A program made the position numbers and the translations under genes. From Betaproteobacteria bacterium (GTDB lineage Bacteria; Pseudomonadota; Gammaproteobacteria; Burkholderiales; Casimicrobiaceae), in contig JAAFJO010000001.1 in assembly GCA_013298145.1 (NCBI GenBank), positions 806,001 to 870,000 on the forward strand: a DNA stretch of 64,000 bases, read 5' to 3'. Shown here piece after piece: positions 56,165 to 62,527 of this stretch. The notes under the pieces are model-generated. The model was not told the origin of the DNA, ran no database searches, and saw only the letters and a list, made by a program, of their open reading frames with translations. The number at the start of each line of letters is the position of its first letter. Positions within the stretch are counted from its first letter, which is position 1.

Positions 56165-56734
56165 CTAAACCAGCAACCGCGATTCCTTCGGCAAGTTAGC
56201 CCGCAGGAAATCCATCTGATCACCCACGATGTGCTCTGTACGTGCCTGAAGCAGCATGTCCTCCCAACGCGACGGCACGTACGGGACGTAAAGTAGTGGC
56301 ATCCCCGCTTCTTCTGGCGTCTTCGCCCCTTTGAGTTGATTGCAGCTGCGGCACGACGACACCACATTTGTCCAATGATCGAGCCCGCCGCGACTGGTCG
56401 GCACCACGTGTTCGCGCTCCAATTCATCTTCTCGGAACTTGCCGCCGCAGTAGGCGCATGTGTAGCGATCGCGTTTGAAGAGCTTGTGATTGAAACGTGT
56501 CAATCGCGGCGTCGCACGTAAGAGGCGATCAGCCACAGAAACGCCGTTTACCGCGATGATCGGGTGAACCTCGATTTGCGAGCGGATACCTGCATGGTTA
56601 TGCCCGCCACGAAGTGCACGCATCGGCTCACCCACCGTGTACGCAACCACGCCTTGCGCGTAGTAGCCCACGGCATGTTCGAGCGTGATCCACGATTCCG
56701 GTACGCCGCTGATGTCGAGTTTAAGCACTCGCAC
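56165..56734 (-). CDS. HNH endonuclease linked to the tRNA array
   Basis: A 189-residue protein starting V/MRVLKLDISGVPESWITLE, a conserved opening of a family of HNH proteins in betaproteobacteria. The HNH domain has zinc-binding CAYC and CRSC pairs, REHVVPTSRGGLDHW with the catalytic histidine, and a final LYVPYVPSRWE motif. GTG at 56,734 follows GGAGA. The gene lies about 110 bases downstream of the last tRNA on the same strand and could be reached by read-through from the array. HNH genes have been noted beside tRNA arrays in other bacteria. Confidence 0.85.
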   Translation of the reverse strand: MRVLKLDISGVPESWITLEHAVGYYAQGVVAYTVGEPMRALRGGHNHAGIRSQIEVHPIIAVNGVSVADRLLRATPRLTRFNHKLFKRDRYTCAYCGGKFREDELEREHVVPTSRGGLDHWTNVVSSCRSCNQLKGAKTPEEAGMPLLYVPYVPSRWEDMLLQARTEHIVGDQMDFLRANLPKESRLLV

Positions 56735-56841
56735 GATGAGTCTCCACACAAGAAGGATTGAAAGAAAAAAGGGAAAGCTTGAACGTGCGAGTCCGCCTGA
56801 ACCCTCACGACAACCCGCGATCGCATACGTTGAATTGGCGG

Positions 56842-56915
56842 GGAGACCGACGCGATTCGAACGCGCAACGGCCAGATTCACAATCTAGGGCTCTACCAAT
56901 TGAGCTACGGCCTCC
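56842..56915 (-). tRNA. tRNA-His (GTG)
   Basis: Cloverleaf folds with acceptor GAGGCCG/CGGTCTC and an extra G at position -1 facing C73, the histidine identity pair. Anticodon loop TTGTGAA. CCA is not directly encoded, unlike the other members. Last gene of the array. Confidence 0.93.
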
Positions 56916-56932
56916 ATGGGAACAACGACTGG

Positions 56933-57008
56933 CCCGCCGTGTACGACTCGAACGTACACACGCTCGCTTAGAACGCGAGTGCTCTGAGTCCCATTGAGCT
57001 AACGGCGG
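56933..57008 (-). tRNA. tRNA-Arg (TCT)
   Basis: Acceptor CCGCCGT/ACGGCGG, anticodon loop GTTCTAA on a CTCGC/GCGAG stem. G73 and encoded CCA (56,930-56,932). Confidence 0.93.
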
Positions 57009-57019
57009 AAAAGGATTGG

Positions 57020-57093
57020 TGCATCCGGTCGGACTCGAACCGACAACCTACTGGTTAAAAGCCAGGTGCTCTGCGCAATTGAGCTACGGATGC
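57020..57093 (-). tRNA. tRNA-Lys (TTT)
   Basis: Acceptor GCATCCG/CGGATGC, anticodon loop CTTTTAA, A73, CCA encoded. Confidence 0.93.
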
Positions 57094-57101
57094 GTGACTG
57101 G

Positions 57102-57173
57102 TAGTCGTGGCTGGGATCGATCCAGCGACCCACGCCTTATGAGAGCGTTGCTCTGCCTCTGAGCTACACGACT
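57102..57173 (-). tRNA. tRNA-Met or tRNA-Ile2 (CAT)
   Basis: Acceptor AGTCGTG/CACGACT, anticodon loop CTCATAA, A73, CCA encoded. A CAT anticodon may be elongator methionine or, if modified by TilS, isoleucine; sequence alone does not decide. The second CAT gene of the array is at 58,989. Confidence 0.85.
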
Positions 57174-57183
57174 GAGACGGTGG

Positions 57184-57256
57184 CGAATCGTTACGGGATC
57201 GAACCGCAAACCTTCGGTTTTGGAGACCGACGCTCTACCAGTTGAGCTAACGACTC
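57184..57256 (-). tRNA. tRNA-Trp (CCA)
   Basis: Acceptor GAGTCGT/ACGATTC (one G-T pair), anticodon loop CTCCAAA, G73, CCA encoded. Confidence 0.93.
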
Positions 57257-57267
57257 ATGAAGAGTGG

Positions 57268-57339
57268 AGCGGCCTGCGAGACTCGAACTCGCTTGCGCCT
57301 GATTGGAAGTCAGGAGAACAACCCATGTCCCAAGGCCGC
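57268..57339 (-). tRNA. tRNA-Gly (TCC)
   Basis: Acceptor GCGGCCT/AGGCCGC identical to that of tRNA-Gly (GCC) at 59,427, anticodon loop CTTCCAA, T73, CCA encoded. The D-stem GGAC/GTTC is unusual but pairs. Confidence 0.9.
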
Positions 57340-57359
57340 TTTCATTCAATGATTGTTGG

Positions 57360-57440
57360 TGGAGAGAGCTGGATTCGAACCAGCGCGCCCAAGAGTCGAG
57401 ATTTACAGTCTCGCGGTTTCAGCCACTCACCCATCTCTCC
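57360..57440 (-). tRNA. tRNA-Tyr (GTA)
   Basis: Class II tRNA of 81 bases. Acceptor GGAGAGA/TCTCTCC, anticodon loop CTGTAAA, long variable arm, A73, CCA encoded. Confidence 0.94.
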
Positions 57441-57450
57441 AAAAAACTGG

Positions 57451-57522
57451 CTCCCCGAGTACGGATCGAACGTACGATCTCCTGAGTAACAGTCAGGCGC
57501 CTTACCGCTTGGCTATCGAGGA
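57451..57522 (-). tRNA. tRNA-Asn (GTT)
   Basis: Acceptor TCCTCGA/TCGGGGA, anticodon loop CTGTTAC on a perfect CCTGA/TCAGG stem, G73, CCA encoded. Confidence 0.93.
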
Positions 57523-57529
57523 ATGTTGG

Positions 57530-57605
57530 CACGCACGGCAAGATTCGAACCTGCAACCTCCGGCTTCGTAGACCGGCGCTCTCAATCCGGTTGAGCTACG
57601 CGCGT
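57530..57605 (-). tRNA. tRNA-Arg (ACG)
   Basis: Acceptor ACGCGCG/CGTGCGT, anticodon loop CTACGAA, G73, CCA encoded. A34 would need conversion to inosine by TadA. Confidence 0.93.
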
Positions 57606-57615
57606 AGTGTGTTGG

Positions 57616-57689
57616 TGCCCCCGGCGACGTCTCGAACGCGCGGCCGCTCGCTTACAAGGCGAGTGCTCTACCTGCTGAGCTACGAGGGC
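57616..57689 (-). tRNA. tRNA-Thr (TGT), irregular T-arm
   Basis: Acceptor GCCCTCG/CGGGGGC and anticodon stem CTCGC/GCGAG with loop CTTGTAA are perfect, but the T-stem (GCGCG against CGTCG plus one extra base) is mismatched. It may be a weakly functional or decaying gene. A73 and CCA encoded. Confidence 0.8.
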
Positions 57690-57778
57690 ATGACTGGCGC
57701 AAGCGCGCCTAGTGCGCGCGCATGCAAAGTTACAAAATAGCGCTGCGCGCGCAGGTACTGCGCACGCGACATTCGTGG

Positions 57779-57853
57779 ACGCGCGAGTCGGATTCGAACC
57801 GACGATAAAGCAGTTTTGCAGGCTGCCGCCTTGGACCACTCGGCCATCGCGCG
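57779..57853 (-). tRNA. tRNA-Cys (GCA)
   Basis: Acceptor CGCGCGA/TCGCGCG, anticodon loop CTGCAAA, T73, CCA encoded. The D-arm TGGCCGAGTGGTCCAAGGC looks like that of class II tRNAs, but the variable loop is short. Confidence 0.88.
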
Positions 57854-57860
57854 AAGATAT

Positions 57861-57900
57861 CAAATCAGTGACTCGAATATTTCGAGTACCTATTGATTTG
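57861..57900. repeat. Nested palindrome in the tRNA-array spacer
   Basis: CAAATCA/TGATTTG (outer) and ACTCGAA/TTCGAGT (inner) form an interrupted hairpin of 40 bases just upstream, in transcript order, of tRNA-Cys. It may be a processing signal in the precursor. Confidence 0.7.
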
Positions 57901-57926
57901 TAAATGACACACCGCTGTTCGGCGGG

Positions 57927-57965
57927 TATCAACGACGATTCGGAAATTCCGAATCGTTGTTGATA
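57927..57965. repeat. Near-perfect 39-base palindrome in the tRNA-array spacer
   Basis: Nineteen-base arms, TATCAACGACGATTCGGAA and its complement, differ by a single G-T pair around one central base. It lies between tRNA-Ile and tRNA-Cys. Such a long stem could be an RNase III-like processing site, a pause or a mobile-repeat relic. Confidence 0.85.
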
Positions 57966-57978
57966 GTCAGTCGTGTGG

Positions 57979-58050
57979 TCGTCGATCTTGGTATCGATCC
58001 AAGCGCCTCCCGGTTATCGGCCGGGTGCTCTTCCACTGAGCTAATCGACG
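57979..58050 (-). tRNA. tRNA-Ile (GAT)
   Basis: Acceptor CGTCGAT/ATCGACG, anticodon loop CCGATAA on CCCGG/CCGGG, A73, CCA encoded. Confidence 0.93.
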
Positions 58051-58070
58051 ATTCATAAAAAAAGGGGTGG

Positions 58071-58145
58071 TGCCCGCCCGGAGACTCGAACTCCGAAATT
58101 TCGGCTTCTAAAGCCGCTGCCTCTACCAAATTCGGCTAGGCGGGC
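58071..58145 (-). tRNA. tRNA-Leu (TAG), short variable loop
   Basis: Acceptor GCCCGCC/GGCGGGC, anticodon loop TTTAGAA, A73, CCA encoded. The variable region is about six bases, whereas bacterial leucine tRNAs normally have a long class II arm. Confidence 0.83.
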
Positions 58146-58149
58146 ATGG

Positions 58150-58224
58150 TGTCCGTAGCAGGACTCGAACCTGCAACATCGAGACTCTCGATCTCGCGCG
58201 TCTGCCAGATTGCGCCATACGGAC
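58150..58224 (-). tRNA. tRNA-Leu (GAG), non-canonical loop
   Basis: Acceptor GTCCGTA/TACGGAC and T-arm are perfect. The anticodon stem CGAGA/TCTCG leaves loop TCGAGAG, so the anticodon would be GAG with C instead of the near-universal U33. A shift giving CGA (Ser) breaks the stem. Short variable loop; A73 and CCA encoded. Aligns base for base with the CAA leucine gene at 58,330. Confidence 0.7.
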
Positions 58225-58240
58225 GGCAGGCATGGAGTGG

Positions 58241-58316
58241 TGTCCCCGGCACGATTCGAACGTGCAAAGAAAACGAGGTTTAAGCTCGCCGCGGCTACCG
58301 ATTACGCCACGAGGAC
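58241..58316 (-). tRNA. tRNA-Leu (TAA), short variable loop
   Basis: Acceptor GTCCTCG/CGGGGAC, anticodon stem GCGAG/CTCGT with loop CTTAAAC, seven-base variable loop instead of a class II arm, A73, CCA encoded. Confidence 0.85.
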
Positions 58317-58329
58317 AATACGGAAGTGG

Positions 58330-58404
58330 TGCACCGCCCGAGAGTCGAACTCGGAACATCCACGGTTTGAGCGCGGCGCGTCTGCCAGATTGCGCCAGCG
58401 GTGC
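58330..58404 (-). tRNA. tRNA-Leu (CAA), short variable loop
   Basis: Acceptor GCACCGC/GCGGTGC, anticodon stem CCGCG/CGTGG with loop CTCAAAC, five-base variable loop, A73, CCA encoded. Shares TGGCGCAATCTGGCAGACGC with the GAG gene, so the two are recent paralogues. Confidence 0.85.
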
Positions 58405-58419
58405 GGTAAAAAGGCGTGG

Positions 58420-58491
58420 CGACGCGTGCGGGAATCGAACCCGCTTTGGCCTGCTAGACAGGCAGGTGCTCAGCCAATGAGCCAACGCGCC
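58420..58491 (-). tRNA. tRNA-Asp (GTC)
   Basis: Acceptor GGCGCGT/ACGCGTC, anticodon loop CTGTCTA on CCTGC/GCAGG, G73, CCA encoded. A 147-base spacer without a tRNA separates it from tRNA-Gln. Confidence 0.92.
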
Positions 58492-58638
58492 GGAAAGAGC
58501 ATTTCGTCGTTCGCGCCTTGCACCACCATCGCTTGTGCGACGACCGCTAAGGCAATTCTTCGGATCTCCGAGCGCAGTTTTAGGGGCTACGCTCGGCGTG
58601 CTGGCATAACCTTCATGCGCGGCAACGAAATTCGGTGG

Positions 58639-58711
58639 CAGGGGATGCAGGGCTCGAACCTGCGGCATTCGCAGTCAAAGTGCGATGTTCTTCCTACTGA
58701 ACTAATCCCCA
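58639..58711 (-). tRNA. tRNA-Gln (TTG)
   Basis: Acceptor TGGGGAT/ATCCCCT with an open 1-72 pair, common in glutamine tRNAs, anticodon loop CTTTGAC on TCGCA/TGCGA, G73, CCA encoded. Confidence 0.92.
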
Positions 58712-58728
58712 ACAAGAAAGCGTGATGG

Positions 58729-58801
58729 TGGATCCTGCGGGATTTGAACCCGCTGCCTCCTGCTTGCAAGGCAGGCGCTCTCCCAATTGAGCTAAGGACC
58801 C
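58729..58801 (-). tRNA. tRNA-Ala (TGC)
   Basis: Acceptor GGGTCCT/AGGATCC with the G3-T70 wobble that identifies alanine tRNAs, anticodon loop CTTGCAA, A73, CCA encoded. Confidence 0.95.
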
Positions 58802-58811
58802 AAAGACGTGG

Positions 58812-58883
58812 CGTTGCGTACGGGGGTCGAACCCGTCTGGCCAGGTTGAAAGCCTGGAGATCTCACCGGAAATCGAACGCAAC
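58812..58883 (-). tRNA. tRNA-Glu (TTC)
   Basis: Acceptor GTTGCGT/ACGCAAC, anticodon loop CTTTCAA on CCAGG/CCTGG, G73, CCA encoded. The D-arm GATT/GATC is atypical. Confidence 0.9.
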
Positions 58884-58903
58884 AATGAAAGGTGAAGGGA
58901 TGG

Positions 58904-58976
58904 TGCAGCGAGTAGGCTTCGAACCTACGACGCCCTGGCCTTCAACCAGGCGCTCTACCGACTGAGCTATCGCTGC
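58904..58976 (-). tRNA. tRNA-Phe (GAA)
   Basis: Acceptor GCAGCGA/TCGCTGC, anticodon loop TTGAAGG on CCTGG/CCAGG, A73, CCA encoded. Confidence 0.92.
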
Positions 58977-58988
58977 AAAAAGAAGTGG

Positions 58989-59061
58989 TTGCGGGAGCGC
59001 GACTTGAACGCGCGGCCTTCGGGTTATGAGCCCGACGATCTGCCAACTGATCTATCCCGCA
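58989..59061 (-). tRNA. tRNA-Met (CAT), initiator-like stem
   Basis: Acceptor TGCGGGA/TCCCGCA, anticodon stem TCGGG/CCCGA with loop CTCATAA. The three G-C pairs beside the loop are an initiator feature, but positions 1 and 72 pair (T-A), unlike standard bacterial initiators. CCA encoded. Confidence 0.88.
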
Positions 59062-59086
59062 AAAAACAATTGATGTGAATGGGTGG

Positions 59087-59175
59087 CGGAAGATGAGCGA
59101 TTCGAACGCTCGTGCCGCGTTGCCGCGACCATCGGTTTAGCAAACCGTGCCGATAAGCCACTCCGGCAATCTTCC
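59087..59175 (-). tRNA. tRNA-Ser (GCT)
   Basis: Class II, 89 bases, long variable arm. Acceptor GGAAGAT/ATCTTCC, anticodon loop TTGCTAA, G73, CCA encoded. Confidence 0.94.
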
Positions 59176-59200
59176 AAAAGACTGAAACTAAAAGCGGTGG

Positions 59201-59291
59201 CGGAAGGTAGAGGATTCGAACCTCTGCGCCCTGGTTCCCAGGACATCACGGTTTTCAGGACCGGTGCGATAAGCCGCTCTGCCAACCTTCC
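59201..59291 (-). tRNA. tRNA-Ser (TGA)
   Basis: Class II, 91 bases, long variable arm. Acceptor GGAAGGT/ACCTTCC, anticodon loop CCTGAAA, G73, CCA encoded. Confidence 0.94.
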
Positions 59292-59299
59292 GTAAATGG

Positions 59300-59374
59300 T
59301 CAGGGCGGTTGGATTTGAACCAACGACCTCTCGGTTCCAAGCCGAGGACTCTGCGCAGACTGAGCTACACCCTG
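59300..59374 (-). tRNA. tRNA-Pro (TGG)
   Basis: Acceptor CAGGGTG/CGCCCTG, anticodon loop CTTGGAA on CTCGG/CCGAG, A73, CCA encoded. Confidence 0.94.
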
Positions 59375-59386
59375 AGAAAAAATCAT

Positions 59387-59426
59387 CCATACGCGAGCGC
59401 CATCGAGCGATGACGCTCGCGTATGG
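59387..59426. repeat. 13-base hairpin between tRNA-Pro and tRNA-Gly
   Basis: CCATACGCGAGCG and its exact complement enclose 14 bases that contain ATCGAGCGAT. In the transcript the stem starts with the encoded CCA of tRNA-Gly, so folding could affect 3' processing. Confidence 0.8.
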
Positions 59427-59499
59427 AGCGGCCTATCGGAATCGAACCGATTGCCTCGACGTTGGCAACGTCGCGCTCTACCAGGTGAGCTAAGGCCGC
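59427..59499 (-). tRNA. tRNA-Gly (GCC), first gene of the array
   Basis: Acceptor GCGGCCT/AGGCCGC, anticodon loop TTGCCAA on CGACG/CGTCG, T73, CCA encoded. A boxA element begins 11 bases upstream. Confidence 0.95.
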
Positions 59500-59510
59500 A
59501 TGTGATCGCG

Positions 59511-59525
59511 AATTGTTAAAGAGCA
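59511..59525 (-). promoter_or_regulatory. rRNA-type boxA antitermination element before the tRNA array
   Basis: On the minus strand the sequence is TGCTCTTTAACAATT, identical to the core boxA of proteobacterial rRNA leaders, bound by NusB-NusE. Its place just before the first tRNA suggests that a long untranslated tRNA transcript is protected from Rho. Confidence 0.8.
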
Positions 59526-59663
59526 TGCTGGATTGCAGGGCTGTACCGTCGCTCGCCAGGTTTTGTCGACAAACGAGGTAGCACGGCTCGGGATACGCCC
59601 GACGCACTCGAGTGAACGCCGAGGGCGACCACACGGCAACGGCACAGCGCTGCAATCCAAAAC

Positions 59664-59700
59664 AAAAGCCCGGAGGTTCTTTCGAATCATCCGGGCTTTT
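59664..59700. terminator. Bidirectional intrinsic terminator upstream of the array
   Basis: AAAAGCCCGGA (59,664-59,674) and TCCGGGCTTTT (59,690-59,700) form an 11-base stem with a 15-base loop, A-rich on one side and T-rich on the other. It would insulate the array from transcription entering from the right. Confidence 0.8.
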
Positions 59701-60090
59701 TGGGGAGCGTCGTGTAGGCGCTACACGGCGTTCTCCGAAATTCTCGGATGTGGGGGGCAATCGCTGGGCTTGTGGATCGAACAAAAACGCTCGGAGGATC
59801 CCGTTGATAAGCCTGTGGCGAGCTCTGCCCCTTGCTGATACGCAACCGACAGTCGATTCGCCCAGTCGCGCGCCATCATCGGCTTACTTGCCGATGACGC
59901 GGTGAGGGTGACTGTCCTGCGGTTCATGATTGAAAGTCTGCTCTAGGTATTTAGGGGTTCATTGAGGAAAGTAAATCCAGAAATCGAGCGTGCCGCCAAG
60001 GCAACGCTTGGCGACTCTCTTCGTTGACGCACACAGACGATGGTGCTGCTATGGGGCGACGAAGCGATCAATTTCTCGACTGATTAGAAT

Positions 60091-60128
60091 TGTAAACACT
60101 GTTGATATTCATTGTCAACACCGTTGAC
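60091..60128. promoter_or_regulatory. Two operator-like direct repeats before an HTH gene
   Basis: TGTAAACACTGTTGAT (60,091-60,106) and TGTCAACACCGTTGAC (60,113-60,128) share 13 of 16 bases and are 22 bases apart, two helical turns. GTTGA/TCAAC also forms an inverted pair across the first. They lie just before the HTH gene and could be its own binding sites. Confidence 0.6.
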
Positions 60129-60154
60129 ATATTTCCTCCGTAAGCGTTGTATCG

Positions 60155-60532
60155 ATGCCACACCCTCCCTCCGACCTACACACGATTCGACGAGAAAATC
60201 TGCATTCACTCATCCGTGAGTTTGTGCAAGCGCGGGTCGCAGCGGGTGAGCCAGCGAACGGCGCGGAGCGTGCATTCGCTGAACAGGTGCAGATGAGCAA
60301 GTCGCTACTGAGCCACTTGAAGTCTGCGCGGCCGATCAGCGATGCCAATGCTCGACAGATTGAGGCGTGCTGCAAACGCCCTGAAGGATGGTTGAGCCAG
60401 TCGCGCGCTGAGATCGAGAAGCGGGTCGCGCCCGGTGAAGAAGCTTTTGTCTCGTTGGCAAGGGCGCGCTACCGCGCCCTTGATCGCGCTCGTCGCGCGC
60501 AGCTACGCCAGATGGTTGAAGAGTTTCGCTGA
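60155..60532 (+). CDS. Small helix-turn-helix (Xre-like) regulator
   Basis: A 125-residue protein. Residues 45-85 (AFAEQVQMSKSLLSHLKSAR, then SDANARQIEACCKRPEGWL) fit an Xre-type HTH: the QxxxSxSxLS pattern of the recognition helix and the ARxIE helix followed by P-x-GWL. The last 40 residues are helical and basic. ATG at 60,155 fits the operator-like repeats just upstream, suggesting autoregulation. It resembles prophage or island regulators; no partner gene is next to it. Confidence 0.75.
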   Translation: MPHPPSDLHTIRRENLHSLIREFVQARVAAGEPANGAERAFAEQVQMSKSLLSHLKSARPISDANARQIEACCKRPEGWLSQSRAEIEKRVAPGEEAFVSLARARYRALDRARRAQLRQMVEEFR

Positions 60533-60616
60533 GCGTGGATGGCGGAACATGGGTCCGAGTATCTGCTCCTACCTCGTTATCATCGAGAAACCAGAACACT
60601 TCCCTTTGCCAATTCC

Positions 60617-61057
60617 ATGAAACAGACTCTTCCGAAGATCGTGCTTTGCCTCTTCGCGCTCAATGTGGCAGCAGCCCAGCCGTTACCAGCAGATCCTTTC
60701 CCCGGTACGTGGTCAGGCACTGCACAGTTCCAGAGAAACGTTGGGGGGTCGATCGATGCTGCGGCGCATTCTGTCTCCGACATGGTGCTCACACTCGATG
60801 CAAAAGGCAGAGTTACGGGTAATGCATCGGAGAACGGCTGTCGCTTCCTTGGCGTGACGACTCCCGGATTTGCAGGCGTCACAATTAACCTCGATGTGAC
60901 GCTCTCGAGCTGCAAGCACCCGTCCTTCAATCGTCGGTTCAACGGAAGTATTTCCTACTCAAAAGCGACCAAGACGGGAGTGTTGAATCTGTCCTCCAAC
61001 CTCATGGCCCCCGGTAAGGCGGAAATTTTCGACATCAAAGCGACGCTTTCTAAGTAA
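60617..61057 (+). CDS. Small exported protein of unknown function
   Basis: A 146-residue protein with a signal peptide (MKQTLPKIVLCLFALNVAAA, cleavage near 20). The mature part is a beta-rich domain with PFPGTWSGTAQF near 29-40, GNASENGCRFLGV near 74 and a second cysteine that may pair with the first. It looks like a small lipocalin-like or beta-barrel module but no family can be named. ATG at 60,617 gives the signal peptide; earlier in-frame codons lie in front of it without similarity. Confidence 0.6.
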   Translation: MKQTLPKIVLCLFALNVAAAQPLPADPFPGTWSGTAQFQRNVGGSIDAAAHSVSDMVLTLDAKGRVTGNASENGCRFLGVTTPGFAGVTINLDVTLSSCKHPSFNRRFNGSISYSKATKTGVLNLSSNLMAPGKAEIFDIKATLSK

Positions 61058-61258
61058 AGCGATCGCGCGTCATCCGACTTTCACGTTGCGCGGTAGTCAA
61101 CTACAGAGTACCGAGGGCTATGCGAAGCCGCTCGCGGCGCGCGAAGTCCTGGACCACCCTACGCACAGGCGACCGTGACACATACCCCTCCTCGCCGATG
61201 ACTGCACCTTCCACAAAAATGAAGTCATCGCTTACGAACAGAAAGGTGGCGAACCTTG

Positions 61259-62353
61259 ATGCTGTCACGATCCGATGAGCATCTGCTCAACGATGCATTC
61301 TTAACGGGCGAAGCGCTTGCCGCGGCGATCCGCGACATGTTCCGCGCAAACGCCGAGGTACGCGCAGCAGTAGGTTTTGTTGGAAGTGAGATCCTCGAGC
61401 TCGTCAAGAGCCGCGGCGCAAACGCGCGCGCCGTCGTGCTCTATTGCGACTTGTCGATGGGCGGAACCAATCCGGCACCACTGCGTCAACTCCTAGCGGC
61501 TGAGCCGAAGAAGCTACGGCTCTACGCGTGCGCCGGACTTCACGCGAAGGTCATCTGGACAAAGACAGCCGCCATCCTCAGCTCAGCCAATCTGTCTGCC
61601 AATGCCCTAGGCCACGGCAGCGGCGCCCCGCCGCTGTTGATCGAGGCGGGTTGGCTCATCAGCAACCCGAAGACCCTTCAAGATATCCGTTCGTGGATCA
61701 ACGCGCTGCCGAGCGAGGCAATTGACAGCCCGAAGCACCCTCGCCTTGCCTTCGCAGAGACGCTCTATCGAAGCTACCAAGAGGTTCCCCGCCTCGTGCT
61801 AACCGGACCCTCGGGCGTCGGTACATCGACGAAATCGAGTGATCCTGCTGGAGGATTATTCGATACTGCCAACCAACGGCAGCTGAAGCACGCAACCGTC
61901 GTGATCTCGCGAACCCACATCAGTCGCGATGTGGGAAAGACTGTCCGCCAAATGACATCGGCTGGCTATCCCGTGAACACGGATGATTTGTTTGAGGACT
62001 ACGAGCCCTTCACGCCGGGCGCACTCATTGCGTACTTTGACCAGAAAAAGAGCGGCAAGATGGTCTTCGAAGGTTTCTACCGCATGCGACGCGACAAGTG
62101 GGCAACAATCAAGAAGCGTCCGACCCCCTCGTCCAGCACGGCGAGCGGTCGCTCCAAATTGGCGAGCAAGAAAGGAAGCACTTATTGGCTCCAATTTGTT
62201 GAAGCGGTCTCAACCATTGATGTGTCGGCATCGTTGCGTGTCCAACTCAACAACGCGGTGGCCCAATACTTAAAGCATCATCCGAAGGACGATCTAGGTG
62301 ATCTGACAAGCCAGTTTGCATTTGCTGAGCTCAGGCGCTTTATGGCCCGATAG
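61259..62353 (+). CDS. Phospholipase D-like protein with an unknown C-terminal domain
   Basis: A 364-residue soluble protein. The N-terminal part (about 1-165) has a single PLD-type motif, GLHAKVIWTKTAAILSSANL near 93-112: His-x-Lys and the Ser-Ala-Asn-Leu-Ser segment are kept, the usual aspartate after the lysine is not. PLD-like nucleases with one motif act as dimers. The C-terminal part (about 205-360) contains ISRTHISRDVGKTVRQM and YFDQKKSGKMVFEGFYR and is unknown. Its ATG follows AAAGGTGG. Such proteins occur in restriction and defence regions. Confidence 0.7.
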   Translation: MLSRSDEHLLNDAFLTGEALAAAIRDMFRANAEVRAAVGFVGSEILELVKSRGANARAVVLYCDLSMGGTNPAPLRQLLAAEPKKLRLYACAGLHAKVIWTKTAAILSSANLSANALGHGSGAPPLLIEAGWLISNPKTLQDIRSWINALPSEAIDSPKHPRLAFAETLYRSYQEVPRLVLTGPSGVGTSTKSSDPAGGLFDTANQRQLKHATVVISRTHISRDVGKTVRQMTSAGYPVNTDDLFEDYEPFTPGALIAYFDQKKSGKMVFEGFYRMRRDKWATIKKRPTPSSSTASGRSKLASKKGSTYWLQFVEAVSTIDVSASLRVQLNNAVAQYLKHHPKDDLGDLTSQFAFAELRRFMAR

Positions 62354-62399
62354 GACGACCCTGCCCCTCGCCTGTTTTTTTTGTCGCACCAACGGGGGG

Positions 62400-62430
62400 T
62401 AGTCTTGTTTTTGCACCAAAAACAAGACTA
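62400..62430. terminator. Perfect 14-base hairpin after the PLD-like gene
   Basis: TAGTCTTGTTTTTG and its exact complement are separated by CAC. It lies 47 bases after the stop codon, preceded by a T run (62,374-62,382). Probably a terminator, although the T run is before, not after, the stem. CTAGCCC follows, as in the other intergenic repeats. Confidence 0.65.
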
Positions 62431-62527
62431 GCCCGGTTTCAACCGCCTGTAATCGGTTGCGTGGTTTTTGCGGGAAGAGTTGATCCAGACTAACCTGCGC
62501 TGATACTAGACGTTACCGGGGATAAGA

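Larger units (their letters stand above)
59526..60154. other. Leader region of the array and intergenic DNA
   Basis: An imperfect inverted repeat, GGATTGCAG/CTGCAATCC with CTGT/ACAG (59,530-59,544 and 59,644-59,658), encloses the likely array promoter; it resembles rRNA processing stems. A terminator hairpin, the 7-base stem CGTGTAG/CTACACG (59,711-59,727), and operator-like repeats lie further right. A 68-codon minus-strand frame (59,721-59,927) is not convincing. Confidence 0.45.

Noticed and set aside
59383..59784. Minus-strand frame across the array leader
   Set aside because: It overlaps tRNA-G/P sequence, boxA and a terminator hairpin, so it is not a protein gene.
59721..59927. Small minus-strand gene (68 codons)
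   Set aside because: It starts with ATG but has no ribosome site or similarity and overlaps a small palindrome; left out for lack of support.
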